Positions 1 through 7,562 are shown, counted from the first letter of the stretch. The stretch: DNA of 64,000 bases from Pseudomonas syringae (GCF_021605415.1 NZ_WKEQ01000013.1:82389-146388), one strand, 5' to 3'. Notes: generated from the letters alone by a model not told the origin. Made by a program: numbers and translations.

Positions 1-433
1 CGATTTCTTCACGGAACTCGTTGAGATCCTGGAAACGTTTGTAGACCGAAGCGAAGCGGATGTAGGCAACCTCATCAAGCTTTTGCAACTCGGCCATCAC
101 CAGTTCGCCGACCACCAGGGACTTGACCTCGCGTTCGCCGGTGGCGCGCAGCTTGTGCTTGATGTGTACCAGAGAGGATTCGAGGCGCTCGACGCTCACC
201 GGACGTTTCTCCAGCGCGCGTTGCATGCCGGCGCGCAGTTTTTCTTCGTCGAACGGTTGGCGACTGCCATCGGTTTTGATCAGGCGCGGCAACACCAGTT
301 CGGCCGTCTCGAATGTCGTGAAACGCTCGCCGCAGGCCAGGCATTCACGCCGGCGGCGCACCTGTTCGCCCTCGGCGACCAGACGCGAGTCGATGACCTT
401 GGTGTCGTTGGCACCGCAGAAGGGACAGTGCAT
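1..433 (-). CDS. nrdR: Transcriptional repressor NrdR (3' end beyond window)
   Basis: NrdR represses ribonucleotide reductase genes in response to bound ATP/dATP. The gene reads leftward from the ATG at 433 and runs off the left edge after 144 codons; the family is about 150-155 residues, so only the last few codons are missing. The N-terminus has a zinc ribbon with Cys3, Cys6, Cys31 and Cys34 followed by the RRRR-type basic stretch. The rest is an ATP-cone domain starting near residue 47 ([15 protein letters not shown]). It is divergent from the lipoprotein gene at 562, with about 130 bases between them. In pseudomonads nrdR normally precedes ribD, which would lie outside the window. Confidence 0.95.
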   Translation of the reverse strand, partial: MHCPFCGANDTKVIDSRLVAEGEQVRRRRECLACGERFTTFETAELVLPRLIKTDGSRQPFDEEKLRAGMQRALEKRPVSVERLESSLVHIKHKLRATGEREVKSLVVGELVMAELQKLDEVAYIRFASVYKRFQDLNEFREEI

Positions 434-561
434 GGTGGCTGGCAACAAAAAAAGGGAGGGCCATGGTAGCGCATCCCCGTGGCAAGACAAGCCATAGGGT
501 TTGCGGTATACAGAACGGCATGATCGATTGATCCACGGATTTCATTTTGCTGGAGCTTCCA

Positions 562-1026
562 ATGCCGTTTCGTCCGCTCGTTTTGCTCAGTTTTTTCAGC
601 CTGCTGGTGGCTTGCAGCAGCGACGCGCTCAAGCCTCAGCCGCCCACGCCGGGCCCTGCACCGCAACAGGCGGAGAAAAAAGCCCGGGAAGCCGCGCAAC
701 TTGGCCCCCTGCCCGCGTTTCAACGTGAACTGAGCGGCACGCTGCAAGGTGTGCCGGCCGGTGCCGAAGTCGAACTGGCGCTGCTGGTGATCGACGAAAA
801 GGATCGCCCGCAACAATTGCTCGCCAGTTCCAGCCTGATCGGCAACAACCAGATTCTGCCGTTTCACGTGCGTTTCAATCCGGAAGCCTTTCCGGTCGGT
901 GCGCGGGTTGAATTGCGCGGCCGCGCCAGCCAGTCCGGGCAACTGATTCTGCATCTGCCGCCGCAAACCATCACTCAGCCGACCACCCAGGCACTCGGCC
1001 AACTGCAATTCGTCAAAGCGCCGTGA
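562..1026 (+). CDS. YbaY-family lipoprotein
   Basis: A 154-residue predicted lipoprotein. The N-terminus MPFRPLVLLSFFSLLVAC ends in a lipobox (LVAC) with the acylated Cys followed by Ser-Ser-Asp. A Pro-rich linker leads into one beta-sandwich domain containing the L-x-G-T-L and AEVELALLVIDEKDRPQQLL motifs typical of YbaY (PF09619). The ATG at 562 is preferred over an in-frame TTG 15 bases upstream because a TGGAG ribosome site sits 6 bases before it and the signal peptide starts there. The stop overlaps the next gene (GTGA), so the two are probably translationally coupled. The molecular role of this family is unknown. Confidence 0.8.
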   Translation: MPFRPLVLLSFFSLLVACSSDALKPQPPTPGPAPQQAEKKAREAAQLGPLPAFQRELSGTLQGVPAGAEVELALLVIDEKDRPQQLLASSSLIGNNQILPFHVRFNPEAFPVGARVELRGRASQSGQLILHLPPQTITQPTTQALGQLQFVKAP

Positions 1027-1676
1027 ATGCACCGCTAGACCTGCAACAGGCGTTAGGTGAGTTGCTGGGTGATGCGCGGTTGATTGCTTGTCCATTGCCA
1101 GACACGGACTTGAAGCTGTGGCTGATCGACGGCGACAACATGGATCGCGCCTTCAGCCCCGATGAAACCCGGCGAATTCTGCATGAGCCGCCCTACTGGA
1201 GTTTCTGTTGGGCCAGTGGTTTGGCGGTCGCTCGATATCTGGCGGCATTTCCCGAGTGGGTCAAAGGCAAACGCGTGCTGGATTTCGGCGCAGGTTCAGG
1301 GATTGCCGGGATTGCTGCCGTCAAGGCCGGAGCATTGGAAGTGGTGGCTTGCGATCTCGATCCGCTGGCGATTGCGGCGTGTCGAGCCAATGCCGAGCTT
1401 AATGATGTGCAGATGGGCTATTCGACGGATTTCTTTGCCGAGGCTGATCGCTTCGATCTGATCCTGGTGGCCGACGTTTTGTATGACCGGGAGAACCTGC
1501 CGCTGCTTGATGCCTTCCTCAGTCGAGGCCGCGAGGCATTGGTGGCGGATTCGCGGGTGCGGGATTTTCGCCATCCGTTGTATGAACGCATTGAGATGCT
1601 GGAGGCGATGACGTTGCCGGATCTGGCTGAGCCGGAAGAATTTCGGCATGTCAGCCTCTACCATGCGCGGCGTTAG
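1023..1676 (+). CDS. Class I SAM-dependent methyltransferase (ETFB/L11 methyltransferase-like)
   Basis: A 217-residue Rossmann-fold methyltransferase. Motif I is DFGAGSGIAGIAAVKAG (about residues 87-103), followed by the acidic loop VVACDLDP that binds the SAM ribose, then a motif II-like ILVADVLYDRENLP. The YWSFCWASGLAVARYL segment before motif I is typical of the family including eukaryotic ETFB lysine methyltransferases and Nnt1-like proteins, so a protein substrate is plausible but unproven. The start is GTG at 1023, overlapping the lipoprotein stop by four bases; no better start keeps the N-terminal helix. A REP palindrome follows 8 bases after the stop. Confidence 0.8.
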   Translation: MNAPLDLQQALGELLGDARLIACPLPDTDLKLWLIDGDNMDRAFSPDETRRILHEPPYWSFCWASGLAVARYLAAFPEWVKGKRVLDFGAGSGIAGIAAVKAGALEVVACDLDPLAIAACRANAELNDVQMGYSTDFFAEADRFDLILVADVLYDRENLPLLDAFLSRGREALVADSRVRDFRHPLYERIEMLEAMTLPDLAEPEEFRHVSLYHARR

Positions 1677-1684
1677 CTAAAAGC

Positions 1685-1775
1685 ATCGCGGGCAAGCCTG
1701 CTCCCACAGGGCCTGATGTCGTCCGCAGATTTTGCGTGACACCCAAAACACTGTGGGAGTGGGCTTGCCCGCGAT
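1685..1775. repeat. REP palindrome pair (REPIN)
   Basis: Two REP-type arms in opposite orientation, 1685-1710 and 1751-1775, complementary over about 24 bases with a few mismatches, separated by about 40 bases. The arms carry the Pseudomonas core GGGCTTGCCCGCGAT. It lies in the 200-base gap between the methyltransferase and cnoX and could form a long hairpin in mRNA. Confidence 0.85.
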
Positions 1776-1876
1776 AGCGTCCTTCCAGGCGACACATATC
1801 TCAAAACCCGCCCCGCTTCCGGCCAGACCCCGCCAAGCCGTATAGTTGCCCCATTCACGCTTTTACGAGATGCCCC

Positions 1877-2749
1877 ATGAGTCAGCAAACGCCGTACATT
1901 TTCGACGCCACGACCGCCGATTTCGACCAATCGGTGATCGAAGCCTCTTTCAACAAACCGGTGCTGGTGGATTTCTGGGCCGAGTGGTGTGCGCCGTGCA
2001 AGGCGCTGATGCCGATGCTGCAAGGCATCGCCGAGAGCTACCAGGGCGAACTGCTGCTGGCCAAGGTCAATTGCGACCTCGAACAGGACATCGTTGCCCG
2101 ATTCGGCATTCGCAGCCTGCCGACCGTGGTGCTGTTCAAGGACGGTCAACCGGTCGACGGTTTTGCCGGTGCGCAACCGGAATCCGCCGTGCGCGCCCTG
2201 CTTGAACCCCATGTGCAGATGCCGCCACCGGTCGCTGCCGATCCGTTTGAACAGGCTCAGACATTGTTCGACGACGGGCGATATGCGGATGCCGAAGCCA
2301 CGCTGAAAACCATCCTTGATGAAGACAACAGCAACGCCAGAGCGCTGATCCTGTATGCCCGCTGCCTGACCGAGCGTGGCGAACTGGACGATGCCAAAGC
2401 CGTGCTCGATGCGGTGAAAAGCGATGAGCACAAAGCCGCGCTGGCCGGGGCTAAAGCGCAAATTCATTTCCTTGGCCTGGTGAAAGATCTACCGGACGCC
2501 GCCGACCTGAAGAGCCGTCTGGCGCAAAATCCGCAGGACGATGAGGCGGTGTATCAACTGGCGATCCAGCAACTGGCGCGCCAGCAATACGACGCGGCGC
2601 TGGAGGCGATGCTCAAGTTGTTCATTCGCAATCGTAACTATGGCGAGGGTCTGCCGCACAAGACGTTATTGCAGGTGTTTGAGTTGCTGGGCAACGATCA
2701 TCCGCTGGTAACGGCGTACCGACGCAAGATGTTTGCGGCGCTTTATTAA
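1877..2749 (+). CDS. cnoX: Co-chaperone/thioredoxin CnoX (YbbN)
   Basis: A 290-residue protein with an N-terminal thioredoxin fold (about residues 8-110) and a C-terminal TPR-like helical half, the CnoX/YbbN architecture. CnoX holds unfolded proteins during oxidative (chlorine) stress and passes them to GroEL and DnaK. The active site is intact as WCAPC (Trp37, Cys38, Cys41), unlike E. coli YbbN, which has lost the CXXC; a redox role is therefore possible here. The cis-Pro loop reads RSLPTVVLF. The ATG at 1877 follows GAGATGCCCC and gives the full family length. The gene stands alone between two palindromic repeats. Confidence 0.93.
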   Translation: MSQQTPYIFDATTADFDQSVIEASFNKPVLVDFWAEWCAPCKALMPMLQGIAESYQGELLLAKVNCDLEQDIVARFGIRSLPTVVLFKDGQPVDGFAGAQPESAVRALLEPHVQMPPPVAADPFEQAQTLFDDGRYADAEATLKTILDEDNSNARALILYARCLTERGELDDAKAVLDAVKSDEHKAALAGAKAQIHFLGLVKDLPDAADLKSRLAQNPQDDEAVYQLAIQQLARQQYDAALEAMLKLFIRNRNYGEGLPHKTLLQVFELLGNDHPLVTAYRRKMFAALY

Positions 2750-2752
2750 GAT

Positions 2753-2829
2753 CAAAAGATCGCAGCCTGCGGCAGCTCCAACACGGATCTAGCGTTACCC
2801 CTGGAGCTGCCGCAGGCTGCGATCTTTTG
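2753..2829. repeat. Perfect 28-bp inverted repeat with 21-base loop
   Basis: Arms at 2753-2780 and 2802-2829 are perfectly complementary over 28 bases. It sits 3 bases after cnoX and 4 bases before the end of the convergent small gene, so it could end transcripts from both sides. Its core, GCAGGCTGCGATCTTTTG, recurs near 14117 and 18283 and is a different family from the GGGCTTGCCCGCG elements. Confidence 0.85.
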
Positions 2830-2833
2830 CGTT

Positions 2834-3190
2834 TTACTCGATCCAGCTGTAAAGGGGCGTATCCCCGCCACTCACCACTTTCACTTGCGCACTGTGCCGC
2901 AACCGCACCAGCAATCGCTTGCCCGACGCAGCGCTGCCGGTCAGGCCTTCCAGTTGCTCCAGCAAATCCGGCCCGCTGAGTTGTCCGGCCTTGCGCAGCA
3001 AATCTTTCGCCACTTGCCACTGGGCATCGTCCTGATTCAACGGCGTCGTTGTCGGCGTCGTTTCGGCCGGCGTTGCTGGCACCTGCGAATGCACGCTCAG
3101 GTGCGAACCCAGCCGCGCCCAGTCGCTTTCATCCAGCTCCAGCGTGAGATCCACCGGCAGGTCGCCGATGCTTCCGCGTATACGCAACAT
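2834..3190 (-). CDS. Conserved hypothetical protein, 118 residues
   Basis: A small soluble protein with no signal peptide or membrane segment. Residues 1-35 look like a compact beta unit (MLRIRGSIGDLPVDLTLELD), followed by a Pro/Thr-rich linker (about 36-52), then a helical region with DLLRKAGQLSGPDLLEQLEGL and a basic strand KRLLVRLRHSAQVKV. I do not recognise a named domain. It occupies the place of a hypothetical gene (PA4062 as I recall) between cnoX and the zinc operon in P. aeruginosa, which supports it as a real gene. It converges on cnoX and is divergent from the Zur-type operon. Confidence 0.65.
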   Translation of the reverse strand: MLRIRGSIGDLPVDLTLELDESDWARLGSHLSVHSQVPATPAETTPTTTPLNQDDAQWQVAKDLLRKAGQLSGPDLLEQLEGLTGSAASGKRLLVRLRHSAQVKVVSGGDTPLYSWIE

Positions 3191-3276
3191 TAGGCCTGCT
3201 CCCGCACATATCCGATCCGCATGCTCCCACGGGACTTGTGCAACGCCAAGGGTACGGGCAAACTCTTCGCACTTTC

Positions 3277-3294
3277 GTTATAAGATTACATAAC
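3277..3294 (+). promoter_or_regulatory. Zur-box-like palindrome
   Basis: GTTATAAGATTACATAAC is an 18-base near-palindrome (GTTAT ... ATAAC) 31 bases before the ATG of the His-rich metal protein. It resembles the gamma-proteobacterial Zur consensus built on GTTATA-TATAAC half-sites. The content of the downstream operon supports a zinc regulator, but the assignment rests on the motif alone. Confidence 0.65.
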
Positions 3295-3325
3295 AAACTC
3301 TTCACTTTACTTCCGGAGTTCCGTC

Positions 3326-3904
3326 ATGCGCCGTTTGCTGCTCGCTTTGCCGTTTGCCCTGTTGCCGCTGGCCGTCGCCCAGGCAGCCGATGATCACGAC
3401 CATGAACACGGCAGCCTCGGCGCGCACGAACATGGCGTTGGCCGTCTCAACGCCGCACTGGACGGCCAGACCCTGGAACTGGAACTGGAAAGCCCGGCGA
3501 TGAACCTGGTCGGCTTCGAACACGCGGCCACCAGCGACGCCGACAAAGCCAAAGTCGCCGCCGTCCACGCGCAGCTTGAAAAGCCGCTGACCCTGTTCAA
3601 CCTGCCGACCGCTGCCGGTTGCAAAGTCACCCGTCAGGAACTGGAAAGCCCGCTGTTCGGCGATAAACCCGATACCGATCATGAGGAAGCGGACAAGGAC
3701 GGCCACGAGCATCACCACGATCACAGCGAAATACACGCGCATTACCAGTTCAGTTGCACAGCCCCAGGTGCGTTGAAAACGCTGGATCTGGCAAACATCT
3801 TCAACACCTTCCCCGCCACTCAGAAGATTCAGGTACAACTGATCAGCGCCAGCGGCCAGCAAGGCACCGAAGTGACGGCCAAGGCTGCGGCCCTGAAATT
3901 CTAA
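3326..3904 (+). CDS. ZrgA/DUF2796-type periplasmic zinc-binding protein
   Basis: A 192-residue exported protein. The signal peptide MRRLLLALPFALLPLAVAQA is cleaved before a His/Asp cluster (DDHDHEHG ... HEHG), and a second cluster (about residues 115-140) has many His with Asp/Glu (DHEEADKDGHEHHHDHSEIHAH). These are typical zinc-binding loops of DUF2796, the family of Vibrio ZrgA, which works in zinc uptake. Cys92 and Cys143 might form a disulfide. It leads the operon behind a Zur-like box and is separated from the ABC ATPase gene by a REP pair. The P. aeruginosa counterpart (PA4063, from memory) is zinc-responsive. Role in zinc capture is inferred. Confidence 0.85.
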   Translation: MRRLLLALPFALLPLAVAQAADDHDHEHGSLGAHEHGVGRLNAALDGQTLELELESPAMNLVGFEHAATSDADKAKVAAVHAQLEKPLTLFNLPTAAGCKVTRQELESPLFGDKPDTDHEEADKDGHEHHHDHSEIHAHYQFSCTAPGALKTLDLANIFNTFPATQKIQVQLISASGQQGTEVTAKAAALKF

Positions 3905-3921
3905 ATCCACTGAGATCCCCT

Positions 3922-4010
3922 TGTGGGAGCGGGCTTGCTCGCGAAGGCGGTACGTCAGGCGCCAATGATGTGACTGATCTAATGCATTCGCGAGCAAGCC
4001 CGCTCCCACA
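3922..4010. repeat. REP palindrome pair (REPIN) inside the zinc operon
   Basis: Arms 3922-3945 and 3987-4010 are perfectly complementary over 24 bases with a 41-base spacer. It fills the gap between the zrgA-like gene and the ABC ATPase gene, so a transcript covering the operon would carry a strong hairpin after its first gene. Confidence 0.9.
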
Positions 4011-4040
4011 GAGTTTGTGTTCAACCATGAAAACGGCGCC

Positions 4041-4751
4041 ATGACCCAAGCACTCATCGAACTGTCCGACCTGGGCTTCAGTTGGCCCGGTCATCCACCC
4101 TTGCTGGACATCCCGGCGTTTCGCCTGGAGCCCGGCGAAACCCTGTTCCTCAAAGGCCCCAGCGGCAGCGGCAAAACCACCCTGCTCGGGCTGCTCGGCG
4201 GCGTGCAGAAACCGGATCGTGGCAGCATCCGCCTGCTCGGCCAGGAACTGAGCGAACTCGGCGCCGGTGCTCGCGACCGTTTCCGCGTCGATCACACCGG
4301 CTACATTTTCCAGCAGTTCAACCTGTTGCCGTTTCTGTCGGTGCGCGAAAACGTCGAACTGCCCTGCCACTTCTCCAAGCTGCGCGCTGAACGGGCGAAG
4401 CAGCGCCACGGCAGTGTCGATCAGGCCGCCGCCACCCTGCTCGCTCATTTGGGTTTGAAGGATCAAAGCATCCTCGGCCGTCGCGCCGACGCCTTGTCGA
4501 TCGGCCAACAGCAACGCGTTGCCGCCGCCCGCGCCTTGATCGGCCAACCGGAATTGGTGATCGCCGACGAGCCGACCTCGGCACTGGATTACGACGCCCG
4601 GGAAAACTTCATTCGCCTGCTTTTCGCCGAATGCCGTGAAGCCGGTTCCAGCCTGTTGTTCGTCAGCCACGACCAGAGCCTGGCGCCGCTGTTCGACCGT
4701 CATCTGTCCCTGGCCGAGCTCAATCGCGCCGCCACGTCTGCCGAGGTCTGA
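4041..4751 (+). CDS. ABC transporter ATP-binding protein (MacB/LolD type)
   Basis: A 236-residue nucleotide-binding subunit: Walker A GPSGSGKTT (about residues 41-49), Q-loop FQQFNLLPFLSVRENV, signature LSIGQQQRVAAARAL, Walker B LVIADEPTSALD and an H-loop VSHD. The family (LolD/MacB/FtsE) pairs with FtsX-like permeases, and such a permease gene starts one base after this stop. The ATG at 4041 is chosen; an in-frame GTG at 4017 overlaps the tail of the REP region. The signature has LSIGQ instead of LSGGQ, a mild deviation. It probably powers a periplasmic or membrane-extraction step in the zinc-responsive operon rather than classical ZnuC-type import. Confidence 0.88.
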   Translation: MTQALIELSDLGFSWPGHPPLLDIPAFRLEPGETLFLKGPSGSGKTTLLGLLGGVQKPDRGSIRLLGQELSELGAGARDRFRVDHTGYIFQQFNLLPFLSVRENVELPCHFSKLRAERAKQRHGSVDQAAATLLAHLGLKDQSILGRRADALSIGQQQRVAAARALIGQPELVIADEPTSALDYDARENFIRLLFAECREAGSSLLFVSHDQSLAPLFDRHLSLAELNRAATSAEV

Positions 4752-4752
4752 G

Positions 4753-6018
4753 ATGTATTTGCTCCGTCTGGCCATGGCCAGCCTGGCCAACCGCCGCTTC
4801 ACCGCCCTGCTCACCGCGTTCGCCATCGCCCTGTCCGTCTGCCTGTTGCTGGCGGTGGAACGGGTGCGCACCGAGGCCAAAGCCAGTTTCGCCAGCACCA
4901 TCAGCGGCACCGATTTGATCGTCGGCGCGCGTTCCGGCTCAGTAAATCTGCTGTTGTACTCGGTGTTCCGCATCGGCAACGCCACCAACAACATCCGCTG
5001 GGACAGCTTCGAACACTTCGCCGCCAACCCGAAAGTGAAGTGGGCGATCCCGATGTCACTTGGCGACTCCCATCGCGGCTACCGGGTGATGGGCACTACG
5101 GAAGCCTATTTCGAGCATTACCAGTATGGTCGCCAGCAGCACCTGGAACTGGCCGACGGTCGCCCTTTCGCCACCGATCCGTTCGAAGTCGTGCTCGGCG
5201 CCGAAGTGGCCGAGGCGCTGCATTACAAGCTCGGCGACAAACTGGTGCTGTCCCATGGTGTGGCGGTGATCAGCCTGGTCAAGCACGACGACAAACCGTT
5301 CACCGTGGTCGGCATTCTTAAGCGCACCGGCACTCCGGTGGATCGTACGTTGCACATCAGCCTCGGCGGCATGGAGGCGATTCACATCGATTGGCACAAC
5401 GGCGTGCCTGCGCAGGGCAAGGGCCGGATCAGCGCCGATCAGGCGCGCAACATGGATCTGACGCCGCAAGCGATCACCGCGTTCATGCTCGGCCTCAACA
5501 GCAAGATTTCCACCTTCGCGCTGCAACGGGAAATCAACGAATTCCGGGGCGAGCCGATGCTGGCGATTCTGCCGGGCGTCGCGCTGCAAGAACTGTGGAG
5601 CCTGATGAGCACCGCCGAAAAAGCCTTGTTCGTGGTGTCGCTGTTTGTGGTGCTGACCGGGCTGATCGGCATGCTCACGGCGATTCTCACCAGTCTCAAT
5701 GAGCGCCGTCGCGAGATGGCGATTCTACGTTCGGTCGGCGCGCGACCGTGGCACATCGCGAGTCTGTTGGTGCTGGAAGCCTTTGCGTTGGCGTTGACCG
5801 GCGTGCTCGCCGGGTTGGCGTTGTTGTACATCGGCATCGCGGCCGCGCAAGGTTACGTGCAGGCCAATTACGGTTTGTTCCTGCCGCTGGCGTGGCCGAG
5901 CGAGTATGAATGGACGCTGCTCGGTGGCATTCTGGCGGCCGCCGTGCTGATGGGCAGCGTGCCGGCCTGGCGCGCTTATCGCCAATCCCTGGCCGATGGC
6001 CTGTCGATCCGTTTATGA
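4753..6018 (+). CDS. FtsX/MacB-like ABC permease
   Basis: A 421-residue permease with the four-helix MacB/FtsX topology: one N-terminal helix (about residues 15-33, FTALLTAFAIALSVCLLLAV), a large periplasmic domain (about 35-285), then three C-terminal helices beginning near residue 295 (ALFVVSLFVVLTGLIGMLTAIL) and ending by about 410. The coupling segment NERRREMAILRSVGARPWHIASLLVLE is characteristic. The ATG at 4753 follows the ATPase stop by one base. Its stop overlaps the DUF3299 gene (ATGA). Such permeases do not form a wide channel but move periplasmic partners mechanically, so the DUF2796 and DUF3299 products are likely clients. Confidence 0.9.
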   Translation: MYLLRLAMASLANRRFTALLTAFAIALSVCLLLAVERVRTEAKASFASTISGTDLIVGARSGSVNLLLYSVFRIGNATNNIRWDSFEHFAANPKVKWAIPMSLGDSHRGYRVMGTTEAYFEHYQYGRQQHLELADGRPFATDPFEVVLGAEVAEALHYKLGDKLVLSHGVAVISLVKHDDKPFTVVGILKRTGTPVDRTLHISLGGMEAIHIDWHNGVPAQGKGRISADQARNMDLTPQAITAFMLGLNSKISTFALQREINEFRGEPMLAILPGVALQELWSLMSTAEKALFVVSLFVVLTGLIGMLTAILTSLNERRREMAILRSVGARPWHIASLLVLEAFALALTGVLAGLALLYIGIAAAQGYVQANYGLFLPLAWPSEYEWTLLGGILAAAVLMGSVPAWRAYRQSLADGLSIRL

Positions 6019-6548
6019 GGAAGTTGTCCATGCCCCGCGCCGTGCTTGCGCTGTTGTTGCTGGTCGCCCTGCCCGTGTGGGCGGCGGCGCCGAAAGACCT
6101 GACCTGGTCGGAAATGATCCCGCCCGACGCCGCGCCGGAAGTGCCGAACATGACGCCGCTGCACGATCTGTCGAAGATGGGCGATGCGCTCTCCGCCGAA
6201 TCGGCACCGGCGGCGAAACAGGATCTGCCCAATGCGCCAGTGGTGCAGACGCTCGACGGCCAGAACATTCGTTTACCGGGGTACATCGTGCCACTGGAAG
6301 TGAATGAAGAGGGCCGCACCACGGACTTTTTACTCGTGCCGTATTTCGGCGCCTGCATCCACGTGCCGCCACCGCCGTCGAACCAGATTGTGCATGTGAA
6401 AAGCGAGTTGGGTGTGAAGCTTGATGAGTTGTATCAACCATATTGGATCGAGGGATCGATGCAGGTGAAAGCGTCGAGCAGTGAGCTGGCGGATGCCGGG
6501 TATCAGATGGAGGCGGACAAGATTTATGCGTATGAATTGCCGGAGTGA
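6015..6548 (+). CDS. DUF3299 exported protein
   Basis: A 177-residue protein with a signal peptide (MRKLSMPRAVLALLLLVALPVWAAA) and a DUF3299 domain. Visible conserved stretches are QNIRLPGYIVPLEVNEEG, FLLVPYFGACIHVPPPPSNQIVHV and YWIEGSMQV. The conserved Cys-Ile-His in GACIHVPPPP is a possible metal site; this is my inference. The start at 6015 overlaps the permease stop as ATGA, so translation is likely coupled; an ATG at 6030 is an alternative. It is the last gene of the Zur-linked operon, followed by a REP pair. No biochemical function is established for the family that I know of. Confidence 0.82.
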   Translation: MRKLSMPRAVLALLLLVALPVWAAAPKDLTWSEMIPPDAAPEVPNMTPLHDLSKMGDALSAESAPAAKQDLPNAPVVQTLDGQNIRLPGYIVPLEVNEEGRTTDFLLVPYFGACIHVPPPPSNQIVHVKSELGVKLDELYQPYWIEGSMQVKASSSELADAGYQMEADKIYAYELPE

Positions 6549-6581
6549 ATCCCGGTGGTTTGTGGTGTTTAGTTAATCGCC

Positions 6582-6645
6582 ATCGCGAGCAGGCTCACTC
6601 CTACAAGAGAACGCATTCAAATGTAGGAGTGAGCCTGCTCGCGAT
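6582..6645. repeat. REP palindrome pair (REPIN)
   Basis: Arms 6582-6605 and 6622-6645 are perfectly complementary over 24 bases with a 16-base loop. The arm variant is CGCGAGCAGGCTCACTCC. It lies after the zinc operon and before the oprG promoter region. Confidence 0.9.
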
Positions 6646-6690
6646 AGGGCCGGTGAAGATCACGCAAAAATCAGGGGCATAACGGTTTCA

Positions 6691-6704
6691 TTGAGCTGAG
6701 TCAA
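6691..6704 (+). promoter_or_regulatory. ANR/FNR-type box upstream of oprG
   Basis: TTGAGCTGAGTCAA has the FNR/ANR form TTGA-N6-TCAA, 66 bases before the oprG start. P. aeruginosa oprG is known to be activated by ANR under low oxygen, so the site is plausible. The motif alone does not prove it. Confidence 0.6.
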
Positions 6705-6770
6705 AAGACCGGATCAGACGGCTTCGTACCATAGGACATCAAACATTTTTAACGTCCTTTGGGAGTTCCG

Positions 6771-7469
6771 ATGAACACGTCCTTGCTCAGCGCTTCGCTG
6801 TTTGCCCTCGCACTCGCTGCCCCGCTCGCCCACGCCCACCAGGCGGGCGACATTCTGATCCGTGCCGGTGCGATCACCGTCAACCCGAAAGCCGACAGTT
6901 CCAGCGTCAAGGTCGACCAAGGCCCATTGAGCGGTGCCGATCTGGGCGGCAAGGCGACCATGAGCAGCGACACTCAGTTGGGCCTGAACTTCGCCTACAT
7001 GCTGACCAACCACGTCGGTATCGAGCTGCTCGCGGCCACGCCGTTCGAGCATGACGTGAAAATCAAAGGCACCGCCCTGCCAGCCGCCAACGGCAAACTC
7101 GGCACCCTCAAACACCTGCCGCCAACCCTGAGCGTCGTGTACTACCCGCTTGAGGCAACCTCGCCATTCCAGCCTTATGTCGGCGGCGGCATCAACTACA
7201 CCTGGATCTACGACGAGCACGTCGGCAGCGAAGCCCAGTCCAATGGTTTCAGCAACTTCAAGGCGAAAAACTCCTGGGGCCTGGCCTGGCAGGTCGGCGC
7301 CGACTACATGCTCACCGACAACATCATGCTCAACGCCCAAGTGCGCTACATCGATATCGACACTCAGGCGACCGTGGAAAACAACGCCGTGGCGCCGGGC
7401 ACCCGGGCCAAGGTCAACGTGGATGTCGATCCGTTCATTTACATGGTGGGCCTGGGTTACAAGTTTTAA
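6771..7469 (+). CDS. oprG: Outer-membrane protein OprG (OmpW family)
   Basis: A 232-residue OmpW-family 8-stranded barrel. The signal peptide MNTSLLSASLFALALAAPLAHA precedes HQAGDILIRAGAITVNPKA, the family N-terminus; the protein ends in a terminal Phe (VGLGYKF), the usual outer-membrane assembly signal. Other family marks are ELLAATPFEHDVKIKG and QPYVGGGINYTWIYDE. OprG/OmpW channels pass small hydrophobic compounds or amino acids across the outer membrane. The ATG at 6771 has a GGGAG site 5 bases upstream; an in-frame GTG 12 bases earlier is rejected. The gene order DUF3299-oprG-epimerase matches P. aeruginosa PA4066-PA4068 as I recall it. Confidence 0.93.
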   Translation: MNTSLLSASLFALALAAPLAHAHQAGDILIRAGAITVNPKADSSSVKVDQGPLSGADLGGKATMSSDTQLGLNFAYMLTNHVGIELLAATPFEHDVKIKGTALPAANGKLGTLKHLPPTLSVVYYPLEATSPFQPYVGGGINYTWIYDEHVGSEAQSNGFSNFKAKNSWGLAWQVGADYMLTDNIMLNAQVRYIDIDTQATVENNAVAPGTRAKVNVDVDPFIYMVGLGYKF

Positions 7470-7540
7470 GAACGTTCACGTGGTGGTGAACCTGGCCCGA
7501 GAACACACATCGCCCCAGAGCGATTTTCCGGCCACAAAAA

Positions 7541-7562
7541 AAGGCGTCCCGATGGACGCCTT
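7541..7562. terminator. Bidirectional terminator between oprG and the epimerase gene
   Basis: Stem AAGGCGTCC (7541-7549) and GGACGCCTT (7554-7562), flanked by an A-run on the left (7535-7542) and a T-rich stretch on the right, between two convergent genes. Confidence 0.85.

Noticed and set aside
280..1095. Minus-strand frame of 271 codons opposite the lipoprotein gene
   Set aside because: It spans the nrdR start and the lipoprotein gene on the wrong strand; both real genes are clearly recognised, so it is a shadow.
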